64,000 nucleotides of DNA, from assembly GCF_028807635.1 (NCBI RefSeq), contig NZ_JARBAX010000001.1, positions 633,001-697,000 on the forward strand, in the 5' to 3' direction. Source of the stretch: Streptomyces spiramyceticus. GTDB taxonomy: Bacteria; Actinomycetota; Actinomycetes; Streptomycetales; Streptomycetaceae. Positions 34,748-43,002 of the stretch are shown here, one piece after another. Below the pieces are notes generated by a model. It searched no databases. It had not been told where the DNA came from and saw nothing but the letters and a program-made list of their open reading frames with translations. The number at the start of each line of letters is the position of its first letter. Position 1 is the first letter of the stretch. A program made the translations under genes and the position numbers.

Positions 34748-35716
34748 TCAGGCTCTCTCCGGCGCCGGGCGCGTGAGCGACAGCAGGTCGCGGGCCGGTC
34801 CCGTGGGGCGCGGCCCCGTCGGCCACACGGCGCGCAGGTCGCGGCGCAGCCGGACGCCTTCGACGGGGATCTCGACGAGGCGGCGCGAGCCCAGTTCCTC
34901 CCCCACCGCGAGCTCGCTGAGCACGCTGGGGCCTGCGCCGCTGACCGCAGCCGCCTTCACCGCGGTCGTGGAGGCGAGTTCGAGCAGCGGGTCGGCGAGG
35001 CCGCCGTACCCGGCGAGCGCGGCGTCCAGGACCTGGCGGGTGCCGGAGCCCTGTTCGCGCAGGATGAGCGGGGCTCCGGCCAGTTCCCCGGCGCCGACCG
35101 GCTTGCGGCGGCGTGCCCAGGGGTGGGTCGGGGCCGCGACCACGACGAGGCGGTCGTGGCCGATGACGACGCCGTCGAGCCCCTCCGGTACGGCGAGACC
35201 CTCGACGAAGCCCAGGTCGGCCTCGCCCGCCAGCAGCCGCTGCGCGACCACGGCGGAGTTGCCGGCGAGCAGCGACACCGCTGTGCCGGGGCGTTGACCG
35301 CGCAGGGCGATGAGCCACCCGGGCAGGAGGTACTCGGCGATCGTCATGCTGGCGGCGACCCGCAGCCGGGAGTCCCGCCGACCGCGCAGCGCCTGCGCAC
35401 CCGCGTCGAACGCCTCGGCCGCTTCCACCACGCGCCGCGCCCAGTCGGTGACGAGCGCACCCGCTTCGGTGAGCTGGGAGCCGCGGTGCGAGCGGTCGAC
35501 GAGGGCGACCCCGAGCTGCCGCTCCATGCTGCGGATCCGGCTGCTGGCGGCGGGTTGCGTGATCCCGAGCTCGCGCGCGGCCCGGCCGAGACTGCCGAGC
35601 CGGGCAACGGCGAGCAGCAACTCCATGGCCCCGAGATCCGGCACGCGCTGCGCGAGCGGCGCCCTGTCGCCATGGACGGGGTGGCCGGAACCGGAAGCAG
35701 AAGCGGACTGCGTCAT
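34748..35716 (-). CDS. LysR-family regulator divergent from a TDT exporter
   Basis: The 322-residue protein has an N-terminal winged helix (LLLAVARLGSLGRAARELGITQPAASSRIRSME, about 33-65) and a LysR substrate domain (SLLAGNSAVVAQRLLAGEADLGFVEG, PLILREQGSGTRQVLD). Its relatives include CysL-like regulators. The gene is divergent from the TDT-family exporter across a 70-base gap containing an inverted repeat, so it most likely controls it. Confidence 0.92.
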   Translation of the reverse strand: MTQSASASGSGHPVHGDRAPLAQRVPDLGAMELLLAVARLGSLGRAARELGITQPAASSRIRSMERQLGVALVDRSHRGSQLTEAGALVTDWARRVVEAAEAFDAGAQALRGRRDSRLRVAASMTIAEYLLPGWLIALRGQRPGTAVSLLAGNSAVVAQRLLAGEADLGFVEGLAVPEGLDGVVIGHDRLVVVAAPTHPWARRRKPVGAGELAGAPLILREQGSGTRQVLDAALAGYGGLADPLLELASTTAVKAAAVSGAGPSVLSELAVGEELGSRRLVEIPVEGVRLRRDLRAVWPTGPRPTGPARDLLSLTRPAPERA

Positions 35717-35724
35717 AAGGTCAG

Positions 35725-35744
35725 TTTATGGCCCCATACATAAA
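35725..35744. promoter_or_regulatory. Candidate LysR operator
   Basis: TTTATG (35725-35730) and CATAAA (35739-35744) are exact inverted arms around GCCCCATA. This is an A+T-rich palindrome of LysR T-N11-A type, just upstream of the LysR gene and 42 bases before the exporter gene. Confidence 0.6.
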
Positions 35745-35786
35745 TCATCCCTGGTGGGGGCTCCGGCTTACGCGGAAGGTGGGCGT

Positions 35787-36926
35787 ATGGCCACCTGTGC
35801 GCAGCCCCGCCCCCTCCTTGTCGGCCCCCGGCTCCCCGCGCTGCGCCATCTCGGGCCCAACTGGTACGCCACGGTCATGGGCACCGCCATCGTCGCCAAT
35901 GCCGGCGTCACCGTACCCCTCGCCCTCCCCGGGCTGCGCCCCGCTTGCACCGTAGTGTGGGCGCTGTCCGCCGTGCTGCTCTGCGCGCTGCTGCTCGCCC
36001 GCGCGGGCCACTGGGCGTACCACCGAGATCAGGCGGGCGCGCATCTCCTCGACCCGGCGGTCGCCCCCTTCTACGGCTGTGTCGCGATGGCGCTGCTCTC
36101 GGTCGGCAGTGGCACGGTGGCGGTCGGCCGGGACGTCATCGGGCCGGAAGCCGCCCTGGCGGGCGGTGCGGTGCTGTGGTGCGTCGGGACGGTCATCGGG
36201 CTGGCGTGCGCGGTCGCGATCCCGTATCTCATGGTCGTACGGCATCGGGTCGAGCCGGGCAGTGCTTCTCCCGTGTGGCTGCTGGCCGTCGTCGCGCCGA
36301 TGGTGTCGGCCGCGATCGGGCCGCAGCTGATACCGCATCTGCCCGGCGGCCAGTGGCAGGAGTCGATGCTGCTCGCCTGCTACGCGATGTTCGGCGTCAG
36401 CCTGCTCGCCACCCTGGTGATGCTGCCGCTCATATTCGCCCGGCTCGTCCACCGGGGCCCGCTGCCGCTCGCGCTGACGCCGACCCTCTTTCTCGTCCTC
36501 GGACCGCTCGGCCAGTCGGCGACCGCGGTCAACACGCTGGCTGATGTGGCGCCCGACGCGATCGGAGCGCCGTACGCGAGCGGACTCGGCGCGTTCGCCG
36601 TCCTCTACGGCGTGCCCGTGATGGGCTTCGCGCTGCTGTGGCTGGCGCTCGCCGCGGCGATGGTGGTCCGCGCGGCCAGGGACGGGATGCCGTTCGCCAT
36701 GACGTGGTGGGCGTTCACCTTCCCCGTCGGTACGTGCGTCACGGGCGCCGCCGGCCTCGCGCGCCACACCGGGCTCGACGCCTTCAGCGCCCTCGCCGGC
36801 GCCCTGTACGCCGTGCTGGTGGTCGCCTGGGCGGTCGCCGGATTCCGTACGCTGCGAGGCCTGGTCAGCGGAGCGCTGCTCGCAGCACCCCGGGTGCCTC
36901 GGCCAGTGACGGCCCGTACCAGGTGA
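35787..36926 (+). CDS. TDT/TehA-family transporter (C4-dicarboxylate or sulfite type)
   Basis: The 379-residue protein has about ten transmembrane segments and the TDT signature near the N-terminus (LGPNWYATVMGTAIVANAG), followed by MVVRHRVEP and FTFPVGTCVTGAAGLARHTG. TehA/Mae1/SSU1 proteins export malate, sulfite or tellurite-related anions. A LysR partner favours sulfite or dicarboxylate. ATG 35787 follows GGAAGGTGGG. The last 62 bases overlap the convergent metal-receptor gene, an unusual tail-to-tail overlap. Confidence 0.88.
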   Translation: MATCAQPRPLLVGPRLPALRHLGPNWYATVMGTAIVANAGVTVPLALPGLRPACTVVWALSAVLLCALLLARAGHWAYHRDQAGAHLLDPAVAPFYGCVAMALLSVGSGTVAVGRDVIGPEAALAGGAVLWCVGTVIGLACAVAIPYLMVVRHRVEPGSASPVWLLAVVAPMVSAAIGPQLIPHLPGGQWQESMLLACYAMFGVSLLATLVMLPLIFARLVHRGPLPLALTPTLFLVLGPLGQSATAVNTLADVAPDAIGAPYASGLGAFAVLYGVPVMGFALLWLALAAAMVVRAARDGMPFAMTWWAFTFPVGTCVTGAAGLARHTGLDAFSALAGALYAVLVVAWAVAGFRTLRGLVSGALLAAPRVPRPVTARTR

Positions 36927-37572
36927 GGTGGCGGCCGCTGACGAGTGCGACGGGCAGCCCGGGGAAGGCCTCGGGGCCGTCGTCGGCCGTGAAGAGGTAC
37001 GGCTCGTCGGGGAGGACCACCAGATCGGCCCCGGCCTCGCGCAGCTCGTCGACCGGGATGCGCGGATAACGCTCGGCGTGCCCTGCGTAGAGGTTGTCGA
37101 CGCCGAGCCGGGCCAGCAGGTCCCCGGCGAAGGTGTCGCGGCCCAGCACCATCCAGGGCCTGCGCCAGATGGGCACGACCGCCTTCAGCCGGGGGCCCGG
37201 CCGCTCGCCGCCCCACGCTTCCTCCGCCGCGTCGAGCCAGGCCGGGCGGGCGCTCAGCCCACAGCCCTCGACCAGAACCCGTTCCAGCTCGGCGAAGGCC
37301 TCGGGCAGGTCCCGGATCACCGTGACCATGACTGTGAGTCCAGCCTGCCGCAGGGCGGCGAGGTCGGGTTCGCGGTTCTCCTCCTCGTTGGCGACGACCA
37401 GGTCGGGCCGCAGCCGGACGATGGCCTCCACGTCGGGGTTCTTGGTGCCCCGGATCCGTACGACGTCGAGATCAGCCGGGTGGCTGCACCAGTCGGTCGC
37501 CCCGACGAGCAGCCCCGGCGCGCTGACGGCGATCGCCTCGGTCAGGGACGGCACGAGCGAGACGACGCGCAA
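36865..37572 (-). CDS. Helical-backbone metal/cobalamin receptor-type protein
   Basis: The protein (about 235 residues) has the BtuF/FhuD-like fold: RVVSLVPSLTEAIAV at the start, WCSHPADL, GTKNPDVEAIVRLRPDLVV, ADLVVLPDEPYLFTADD. No signal peptide or lipobox is present, so it is probably cytoplasmic rather than an ABC binding protein. No ATG fits; TTG 37572, 13 bases after the XRE gene's stop, is the likely start, coupled to that gene. The ligand is unknown. Confidence 0.78.
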   Translation of the reverse strand: MRVVSLVPSLTEAIAVSAPGLLVGATDWCSHPADLDVVRIRGTKNPDVEAIVRLRPDLVVANEEENREPDLAALRQAGLTVMVTVIRDLPEAFAELERVLVEGCGLSARPAWLDAAEEAWGGERPGPRLKAVVPIWRRPWMVLGRDTFAGDLLARLGVDNLYAGHAERYPRIPVDELREAGADLVVLPDEPYLFTADDGPEAFPGLPVALVSGRHLTWYGPSLAEAPGVLRAALR

Positions 37573-37585
37573 GGCGGGCCCGTTC

Positions 37586-38167
37586 TCAGGCTTCGTGGCC
37601 GACGCTGCCGGAGGCTTCGTGGCCGACGGTGCCGGCCGCCGCGACGACGAGAATCCGGGTGCCGGGCACGGTGGCCCGCCACCGGTGGCGTACACCGCCG
37701 GACAGGAACAGCGTGTCGCCGCGCTCCAGCCGGTACGCACGCCCTTCGGCCTCGACCTCGGCCGCGCCGTCCGCGATGTACATCAGTTCGTCACCGTGGT
37801 GCTGGAACTCGCGTCCGGTGTCCTGTTCCCCGGTGTACTCGGTGGCGCGCAGCTGATGCCGCCCGCGCACCACGCACCGCACGCCCGTCGCGTCGCCGTC
37901 ACGGGCGCCGTCTTCCTCCGTGGCCCGTACGACGTCCACCGTGCGGCCGGAGTCGGCGGCCGCGATCAGCTCGGCCGCGGTCGTCTCCAGGGCCTCGGCG
38001 ACGCGCTCCAGGGAGCGCGTGCTGGGCCGGGCCCGCTCGTTCTCGATCTGGCTGAGGAAGGGCACCGAGAGTCCGCTGCGGGCCGCGACCGTGGCGAGGG
38101 TGAGCGCCATGGACTTGCGACGCCTGCGGACGGCCGTACCGACCCGGAGTGCTTCCTTGTCGTCCAT
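37586..38167 (-). CDS. XRE-family regulator with cupin domain
   Basis: The 193-residue protein has an N-terminal HTH_XRE (TLATVAARSGLSVPFLSQIENERARPS, about 23-50) and a C-terminal cupin_2 domain (QHHGDELMYIADGAAEVEAEG, LERGDTLFLSGGVRHRWRA). Such regulators respond to small molecules bound in the cupin barrel. The C-terminus is a repeat-derived GTVGHEASGSVGHEA produced by a 24-bp tandem duplication. It forms an operon with the metal-receptor gene. Confidence 0.9.
   Translation of the reverse strand: MDDKEALRVGTAVRRRRKSMALTLATVAARSGLSVPFLSQIENERARPSTRSLERVAEALETTAAELIAAADSGRTVDVVRATEEDGARDGDATGVRCVVRGRHQLRATEYTGEQDTGREFQHHGDELMYIADGAAEVEAEGRAYRLERGDTLFLSGGVRHRWRATVPGTRILVVAAAGTVGHEASGSVGHEA
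37588..37635. repeat. 24-bp tandem duplication at the XRE gene 3' end
   Basis: 37588-37611 and 37612-37635 differ by one base (AGGCTTCGTGGCCGACG, then C or G, TGCCGG). The duplication adds eight codons (SGSVGHEA-type) to the regulator. Confidence 0.9.
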
Positions 38168-38530
38168 CGCTCCGCCTCCCTCCGTGTCTCGTGGTCCTCA
38201 GACGGCTGTGTGCAGCCTACGCAGCTTCACACGACGGTTTCGTACATACGTCAGGGAAGGTCCCCTCGTCTGTTCAGCCGGACAACATGAGGAGCGTACG
38301 GGCCGCAGTGTGTCCCAGTACAGCAGCTGCGCCGCCCCGCGGGCGCGGCGTCCGCGCGTATGCGCAGGTCATTGGCGTGCGGACGGCGCAGCTGGGGCGG
38401 ACAGTGGTGGGGCAGCTGCAGCGACAGCCGTAGCCCTTCAGGACCTCGCCCTGACTCGGTCCGGAGGTCGATCCGGCCTCGGCCTGGCCGGAGCCCCGGC
38501 GGCTTTCACGGCGTACGGCATGATCGGGGT
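38168..38530. other. 363-base gap between XRE gene and exonuclease gene
   Basis: No confident gene is seen. A plus-strand frame at 38287-38433 (begins MRSVRAAVCPSTAAAPPRG, 48 residues, ends VVGQLQRQP) has GGAG-like bases absent before its ATG and no family match. The first 100 bases probably hold the XRE promoter (A+T-richer, TTTCGTACATACG) and the last 100 the exonuclease promoter. Confidence 0.4.
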
Positions 38531-39451
38531 GTGACGCGACGCCTGATGCTCCTCGACACCGCTTCCCTCTACTTCCGCGCGTATTTCGGAGTCCCGGATT
38601 CCGTGCGGGCGCCGGACGGTACGCCCGTCAATGCCGTCCGCGGGCTGCTGGACTTCATCGCCCGGCTCGTCCAGGACCACCACCCCGACGACCTCGTCGC
38701 CTGCATGGACGCCGACTGGCGCCCGCACTGGCGGGTCGAGCTGATCCCCTCGTACAAGGCGCACCGCGTCGCGGAGTTCACCGCGACGGGCCCGGACGAG
38801 GAGGAAATCCCGGACACGCTCTCGCCGCAGGTGCCGATCATCGAGGACGTGCTCGATGCGCTCGGGATCGCCCGGGTCGGCGTCGAGCCGTACGAGGCCG
38901 ACGATGTGATCGGCACGCTCGTGAGCCGCGCCACCGGCCCCGTCGACATCGTCACGGGCGACCGCGACCTTTACCAGCTGGTCGACGACGCCCGCGCAAT
39001 TCGCGTGCTGTACCCGCTCAAGGGTGTCGGCACGCTCCAGGTCACCGACGAGGCGTGGCTCCGCGAGAGATACGCCGTGGACGGCCCGGGGTACGTCGAC
39101 CTGGCGCTGCTGCGCGGCGACCCGAGCGACGGGCTGCCCGGCGTCCCCGGCATCGGCGAGAAGACGGCGGCGAAGCTGCTCGCCACGTACGGCGACCTGG
39201 CCGGGATCATGGCCGCTGTCGGCGACCCGGCGTCGAAGCTGACGCCTTCGCAGCGCAAGCGGCTCGACGAGGCGCGGGACTACATCGCGGTCGCACCGAA
39301 GGTCGTGCGCGTCGCCTCCGACGTACCCCTGCCGGACTTCGACCCCGCACTGCCCACCGAGCCGCGCGACCCGGCGTCGCTGGACGAACTGGCGGCACAG
39401 TGGGGCCTCGGCGGAGCACTGCAGCGATTGCTCACCACTCTGCAGGACTAG
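38531..39451 (+). CDS. 5'-3' exonuclease (FEN/PolA exonuclease-like domain)
   Basis: The 306-residue protein has the PolA 5'-3' exonuclease fold: LLDTASLYFRAYFGVPD, acidic DADWRPHWR, EPYEADDVIGTLV, VTGDRDLYQLVD, and the helix-hairpin-helix DGLPGVPGIGEKTAAKLL. It has no polymerase domain. It is a free-standing structure-specific nuclease, widespread in actinobacteria and usable for DNA repair or replication. GTG 38531 (MTRRLMLLDTAS) is the likely start; ATG 38546 is possible. Confidence 0.9.
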   Translation: MTRRLMLLDTASLYFRAYFGVPDSVRAPDGTPVNAVRGLLDFIARLVQDHHPDDLVACMDADWRPHWRVELIPSYKAHRVAEFTATGPDEEEIPDTLSPQVPIIEDVLDALGIARVGVEPYEADDVIGTLVSRATGPVDIVTGDRDLYQLVDDARAIRVLYPLKGVGTLQVTDEAWLRERYAVDGPGYVDLALLRGDPSDGLPGVPGIGEKTAAKLLATYGDLAGIMAAVGDPASKLTPSQRKRLDEARDYIAVAPKVVRVASDVPLPDFDPALPTEPRDPASLDELAAQWGLGGALQRLLTTLQD

Positions 39452-39459
39452 ACTGTTAA

Positions 39460-39475
39460 CTTAGGTAAGCCTAAG
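39460..39475. promoter_or_regulatory. Probable iron box (DmdR1/IdeR-type)
   Basis: CTTAGG (39460-39465) and CCTAAG (39470-39475) flank TAAG, giving TTAGGTAAGCCTAA, close to the TTAGGTTAGGCTCACCTAA consensus of the DtxR-family iron repressors of Streptomyces. It lies 42 bases before the siderophore-interacting protein gene. Confidence 0.75.
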
Positions 39476-39516
39476 CAGCACATGCCTATGCAACACGACA
39501 GTCAGGGGAGAGCGCC

Positions 39517-40359
39517 GTGGCAGAACGACCGGCCCGCAAGGCACCGAAGGCCCGCGAGGCTCAGGTGATGCGCACCGAACGGATCACTCCGCACATGGTG
39601 CGCATCGTCCTGGGCGGTGACGGCCTGGACGGCTTCGTGGCGGACGAGTTCACCGACCACTACATCAAGGTGCTTTTCCCGGCCGCGGGCGTGACCTACC
39701 CGGAGCCGTTCGACATGGCCCGCATCCGGGAGGAGTTCCCGGCGGAGCAGTGGCCGGTTACCCGGACGTACACCGTGCGCAACTGGGACGCCGTGCAGCG
39801 CGAGCTGACCGTCGACTTCGTGGTGCACGGCGACGAGGGCCTGGCGGGACCGTGGGCGGCCGGCGTCCAGCCGGGCGAGACGATGCGCTTCCTCGGCCCG
39901 GGCGGCGGCTATGCGCCGGACCCGGCGGCCGACTGGCACCTGCTGGTCGGCGACGAGAGTGCGCTGCCCGCGATCGCCGCGTCGGTGGAGCGCATGCCGG
40001 CGGGGGCCCTCGTACACGCCTTCGTCGAGGTGGCGGGCCCCGAGGAGGAGCAGAAGACCGTCACACCGGACGGTGTCGCGATCACCTGGCTGCACCGGGG
40101 CGACCGCCCGGTGGGCGAGGCGTTGATCGCCGCCGTGCGCGGCCTGGAGTTCCCGGCCGGGGACGTACACGCCTTCGTCCACGGCGAGGCCGGCTTCGTG
40201 AAGGACCTCCGCCGCCATCTGCGGATGGACCGGGGAATCGCGCGCGAGCGCCTCTCGATCTCCGGCTACTGGCGCCTCGGCCAGGACGACGACGCGTGGC
40301 GCGCGGTGAAGCGCGAGTGGAACGAGCAGGTGGAGCGCGAACAGGAGCCGGCCGCCTGA
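39517..40359 (+). CDS. Siderophore-interacting protein (ferric-siderophore reductase, SIP family)
   Basis: The 280-residue flavoprotein has an FAD-binding domain with RTYTVRNWD (about 86-94), VVHGDEGLAGPWAAG and FLGPGGGYAPDP, and a C-terminal NAD(P)H-binding SIP domain (HLLVGDESALPAIAA, HAFVHGEAGFVKDLRRHL, SGYWRLGQDDDAW). It reduces ferric siderophores in the cytoplasm to release iron. GTG 39517 follows GGGGAG. The iron box just upstream implies repression by DmdR1 when iron is plentiful. Confidence 0.93.
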   Translation: MAERPARKAPKAREAQVMRTERITPHMVRIVLGGDGLDGFVADEFTDHYIKVLFPAAGVTYPEPFDMARIREEFPAEQWPVTRTYTVRNWDAVQRELTVDFVVHGDEGLAGPWAAGVQPGETMRFLGPGGGYAPDPAADWHLLVGDESALPAIAASVERMPAGALVHAFVEVAGPEEEQKTVTPDGVAITWLHRGDRPVGEALIAAVRGLEFPAGDVHAFVHGEAGFVKDLRRHLRMDRGIARERLSISGYWRLGQDDDAWRAVKREWNEQVEREQEPAA

Positions 40360-40375
40360 CAGTCCGGTCCAAGCA

Positions 40376-40723
40376 CCGGACCCGGTGGTCCACGGTGCTC
40401 GCGCCGGACTGGCACCCGGACCACGCGACCAAGTTCAACGGCGCGGTGTGGCCGTGCCTGGGCTCTGCCCTGTGGGCACTGCGCACAACCGGCCGCTTCG
40501 AGGAAGCGCTGTGCGCCGTGATCGACCTCGGCGGGGACACGGACACCGTGGCCGCGGTCACCGGCGGCCTCGCTGGGGCGGTGTACGGGGTGTCGGCCGT
40601 CCCTGAGCGGTGGACCGGGCCACTCCACTCCCCGGATTCGGGGGCCGGGTCCTCCGTACGCCCGAACTCGCCGGCCTCGCGGAGCGACTGGAGCAAGCCG
40701 GGCCGCACGACCGGCACGCGTGA
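40376..40723 (+). pseudogene. ADP-ribosylglycohydrolase remnant (5'-truncated, frameshifted)
   Basis: The frame from about 40396 encodes DWHPDHATKFNGAVWPCLGS, ALWALRTTGRFEEAL and the metal-binding LGGDTDTVAAVTGGLAGAVYG, diagnostic for the C-terminal part of ADP-ribosylglycohydrolases. Near 40635 homology passes to another frame reading PGFGGRVLRTPELAGLAERL, ending with TGA at 40721-40723. The N-terminal two thirds are absent. The remnant lies between siderophore and TetR genes, and its stop abuts the TetR stop. Confidence 0.8.
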
Positions 40724-41407
40724 TCAGGCGGCCGGGGACACCGGGCGCTCCGTGATGCCGGCGATGCGCAGGGCCGCGTCCGCCGTGGCCGTCGCGAAGG
40801 CGTCGGACGGGCGGTCCGGGTCGCAGCGGTGGATCAGGATCGCGCCCTCGATGAGGCCGAAGACCAGGTCGGTACGGAGCGCGAGTTCGCCCTCGTCCAG
40901 TGCTCCGCAGGCTTCCGTCGAGGCCAGCAGCTGCCCGTAGGCGTCCTTCAGACCGGCCCGTGCCCGGTGGAAGCCGGCGAACGTCCGCGTGCGTACCTCG
41001 GGCAGCAGATAGAGCGCACCCAGGTTGTACGGCCCGGCGCACAGCAGCTCGACGTCGGACCGGCAGAGCTGCCAGAGCCGGGCCTCGGCCGATGCCGTGT
41101 CGTCGGCGAGCAGCCGCAGTGCGAGTGCCAGGGAGGGCGTGACGGTGGACTCCAGGAGGTCGGCGAGGAGCTCCTCCTTGCCCGCGACGTAGTGGTACAT
41201 CGTCGCCTGTCGCATTCCCGCCCGCTCGGCGACGGCGCGGGTGGTCGTCGCCGCGTATCCGTGGGTGGTGAACAACTCCGCTGCCGCCGTGAGGAGTTCC
41301 TCACGGGGTGAAATCCCGCTGTCCGGCCGCTGATCGGCGCGCGGCCTTCCGACCCGCCTCACTGTGGTGCTCATGGCGCTGATCGTCGCATATCCGTCCA
41401 CCGCCAT
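40724..41407 (-). CDS. TetR-family regulator coupled to the P450 gene
   Basis: This 227-residue protein has a TetR helix-turn-helix (LLTAAAELFTTHGYAATTTRAVAERAGMRQATMYHYVAGK, about 38-77) and a variable ligand-binding domain. ATG 41407 shares a base with the P450 stop (TAATG), so the genes are coupled. ATG 41374 (MSTTVRRVGRPRADQ) is an alternative start preferred by the family's usual length. It may control the P450 operon. Confidence 0.87.
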   Translation of the reverse strand: MAVDGYATISAMSTTVRRVGRPRADQRPDSGISPREELLTAAAELFTTHGYAATTTRAVAERAGMRQATMYHYVAGKEELLADLLESTVTPSLALALRLLADDTASAEARLWQLCRSDVELLCAGPYNLGALYLLPEVRTRTFAGFHRARAGLKDAYGQLLASTEACGALDEGELALRTDLVFGLIEGAILIHRCDPDRPSDAFATATADAALRIAGITERPVSPAA

Positions 41408-42777
41408 TACCGCGCCCGGACGGTCGCCAGCACCTCCCTGTCCGGCTGAAGCGTGAGCGCAGGCACGGGCCGTATCTCACCGGGGTCGACGTCCAGCTCG
41501 AACCGCCGTGCCAGGACGGCCAGTACGAGCACCGACTCGACCATGGCGAACCGCGCCCCGAGGCACACGCGAGGCCCGCCACCGAACGGGAACCACGCGT
41601 ACTCCGGCATCTCGTCGCCGCCTTCGGCGTCCCACCGCCCGGGCCGGAACTCCTCCGGCTGCGGGAACCACCGGGCGTCGCGCTGAGTGACCCACTGGCT
41701 GCTCCACACCCGGGTCCCGGGTGTCAGCGGCAGCCCACCGATCTGCGCTCCCTCCTTGGCCACCCCTGTGATCAGCCAGATCGTCGGATACAGCCGCAGT
41801 GTCTCCTTCACCACTGCCTGCGTATAGGTGAGTCGCGCATAGTCCTCGAAGCCCGGTTCGCGGTCGCCGAGCACCCGGTCCAGTTCCCCGGCGAGAGCTT
41901 CCCGCACCCATGGGTTGCGGGCGAGCAGGTACCAGGCCCACACCAGGGTGCTGCTGGTCGTCTCGTGTCCTCCGATGTAGAGGGTGACGGTCTCGTCGCG
42001 TATCTCCTCGTCCGAGAGCCGTGCTCCGGTCTCGTCCTGCGCGGTGAGCAGCCGGCTCAGCAAGTCGGGGCGCTCCCTGTCGCCCTGCCTGTGCCGGGCG
42101 ACGACCCGGGCGACCTCGGCGTCGATGACCGCTGCGGCCCGTCTGATCCTGGACCGGCCCCGCGTCGGCACCCAGTCCGGCAGCAGCGCCCCGATACCGC
42201 TGAACTCCGCGCCTATCTCCCGCTGCGCGACATCCATCGCCCTGCCGATCGCTTCGGCGTCGGCGTCGGTGTCCGCACCGAAAATGGTGCGGACGGCGAT
42301 CCGCTGCGTAAGGGCAGCCATCTCCCGCTTGATGTCGACCCGTTCACCGTCCGACCACCGGTCGGCGAGCTCCACCGCGCACTCCGCCATCGTCGAGGCG
42401 TAGGACCGCACCTGCTTCGGCCGCACGGACGGCTGCACCAGCGACCTCTTGCGCCGCCAGTCCGGTCCACGGGCCACGACCACCCCATTGCCCATCACCG
42501 TGCGGAACGCGATCCCCAGCTCCGGCTGGTCGAAGGTCCGCTCCGTCTCGGTCAGCAGCTCACCGATGTGCCGCGGGTCGGCGAGGAACAGCGACGGCTT
42601 GGGTCCGAACCGCCAGCGCACCAGGTCCCCGTGCTCCCGCAGCCGCTCGAAGAAGGCGAGCGGATCCTTCCCGAACTGAGGCAGATTCCCGAGGAACGGC
42701 ACCCCGCGCGGACCTGCCACAGTGGTCCCCCGCCCCTGTCGCTGTGCCTCGACGGCCGCACCGGTGTCCGTGGTCAT
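41407..42777 (-). CDS. Cytochrome P450
   Basis: The 456-residue monooxygenase has the I-helix YIGGHETTSSTLVWAW (about 275-290), ExxR in KETLRLYP, the PERF-like EFRPGRW, and the heme-binding FPFGGGPRVCLGARFA (Cys about 413). No transmembrane anchor and no fused redox domain are present. The sequence resembles CYP4-like bacterial P450s, and the substrate is unknown. S. coelicolor, by recall, has the cvn9 conservon (rarABCDE) beside the helicase gene here; its other genes are absent from this window. ATG 42777 (MTTDTG) is chosen. Confidence 0.93.
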   Translation of the reverse strand: MTTDTGAAVEAQRQGRGTTVAGPRGVPFLGNLPQFGKDPLAFFERLREHGDLVRWRFGPKPSLFLADPRHIGELLTETERTFDQPELGIAFRTVMGNGVVVARGPDWRRKRSLVQPSVRPKQVRSYASTMAECAVELADRWSDGERVDIKREMAALTQRIAVRTIFGADTDADAEAIGRAMDVAQREIGAEFSGIGALLPDWVPTRGRSRIRRAAAVIDAEVARVVARHRQGDRERPDLLSRLLTAQDETGARLSDEEIRDETVTLYIGGHETTSSTLVWAWYLLARNPWVREALAGELDRVLGDREPGFEDYARLTYTQAVVKETLRLYPTIWLITGVAKEGAQIGGLPLTPGTRVWSSQWVTQRDARWFPQPEEFRPGRWDAEGGDEMPEYAWFPFGGGPRVCLGARFAMVESVLVLAVLARRFELDVDPGEIRPVPALTLQPDREVLATVRAR

Positions 42778-43002
42778 GACGGGTCCCCCCTGCTCAGGTG
42801 GCGCGCTCCGAGTCGTGCGCTGCGCCTGACCCCATGGAAGCGCACAGGTCCGACACTGCACCACCCCTGTGGATAACCCCCAAAGGCCTGTCACACGAGC
42901 GCCATTGACCCCACATGCACCACCCCCACACACAGTGCGCCGCCCCCGCGAGGGGAGCGACGCACTGGTAAAGCCCGGTTACTACGTACGGGCGTACGCC
43001 GG

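Noticed and set aside
42943..42957. Terminator between helY and the P450 gene (CCCC GCGA GGGG)
   Set aside because: Stem of only four to five pairs; not distinguishable from chance at this G+C content.
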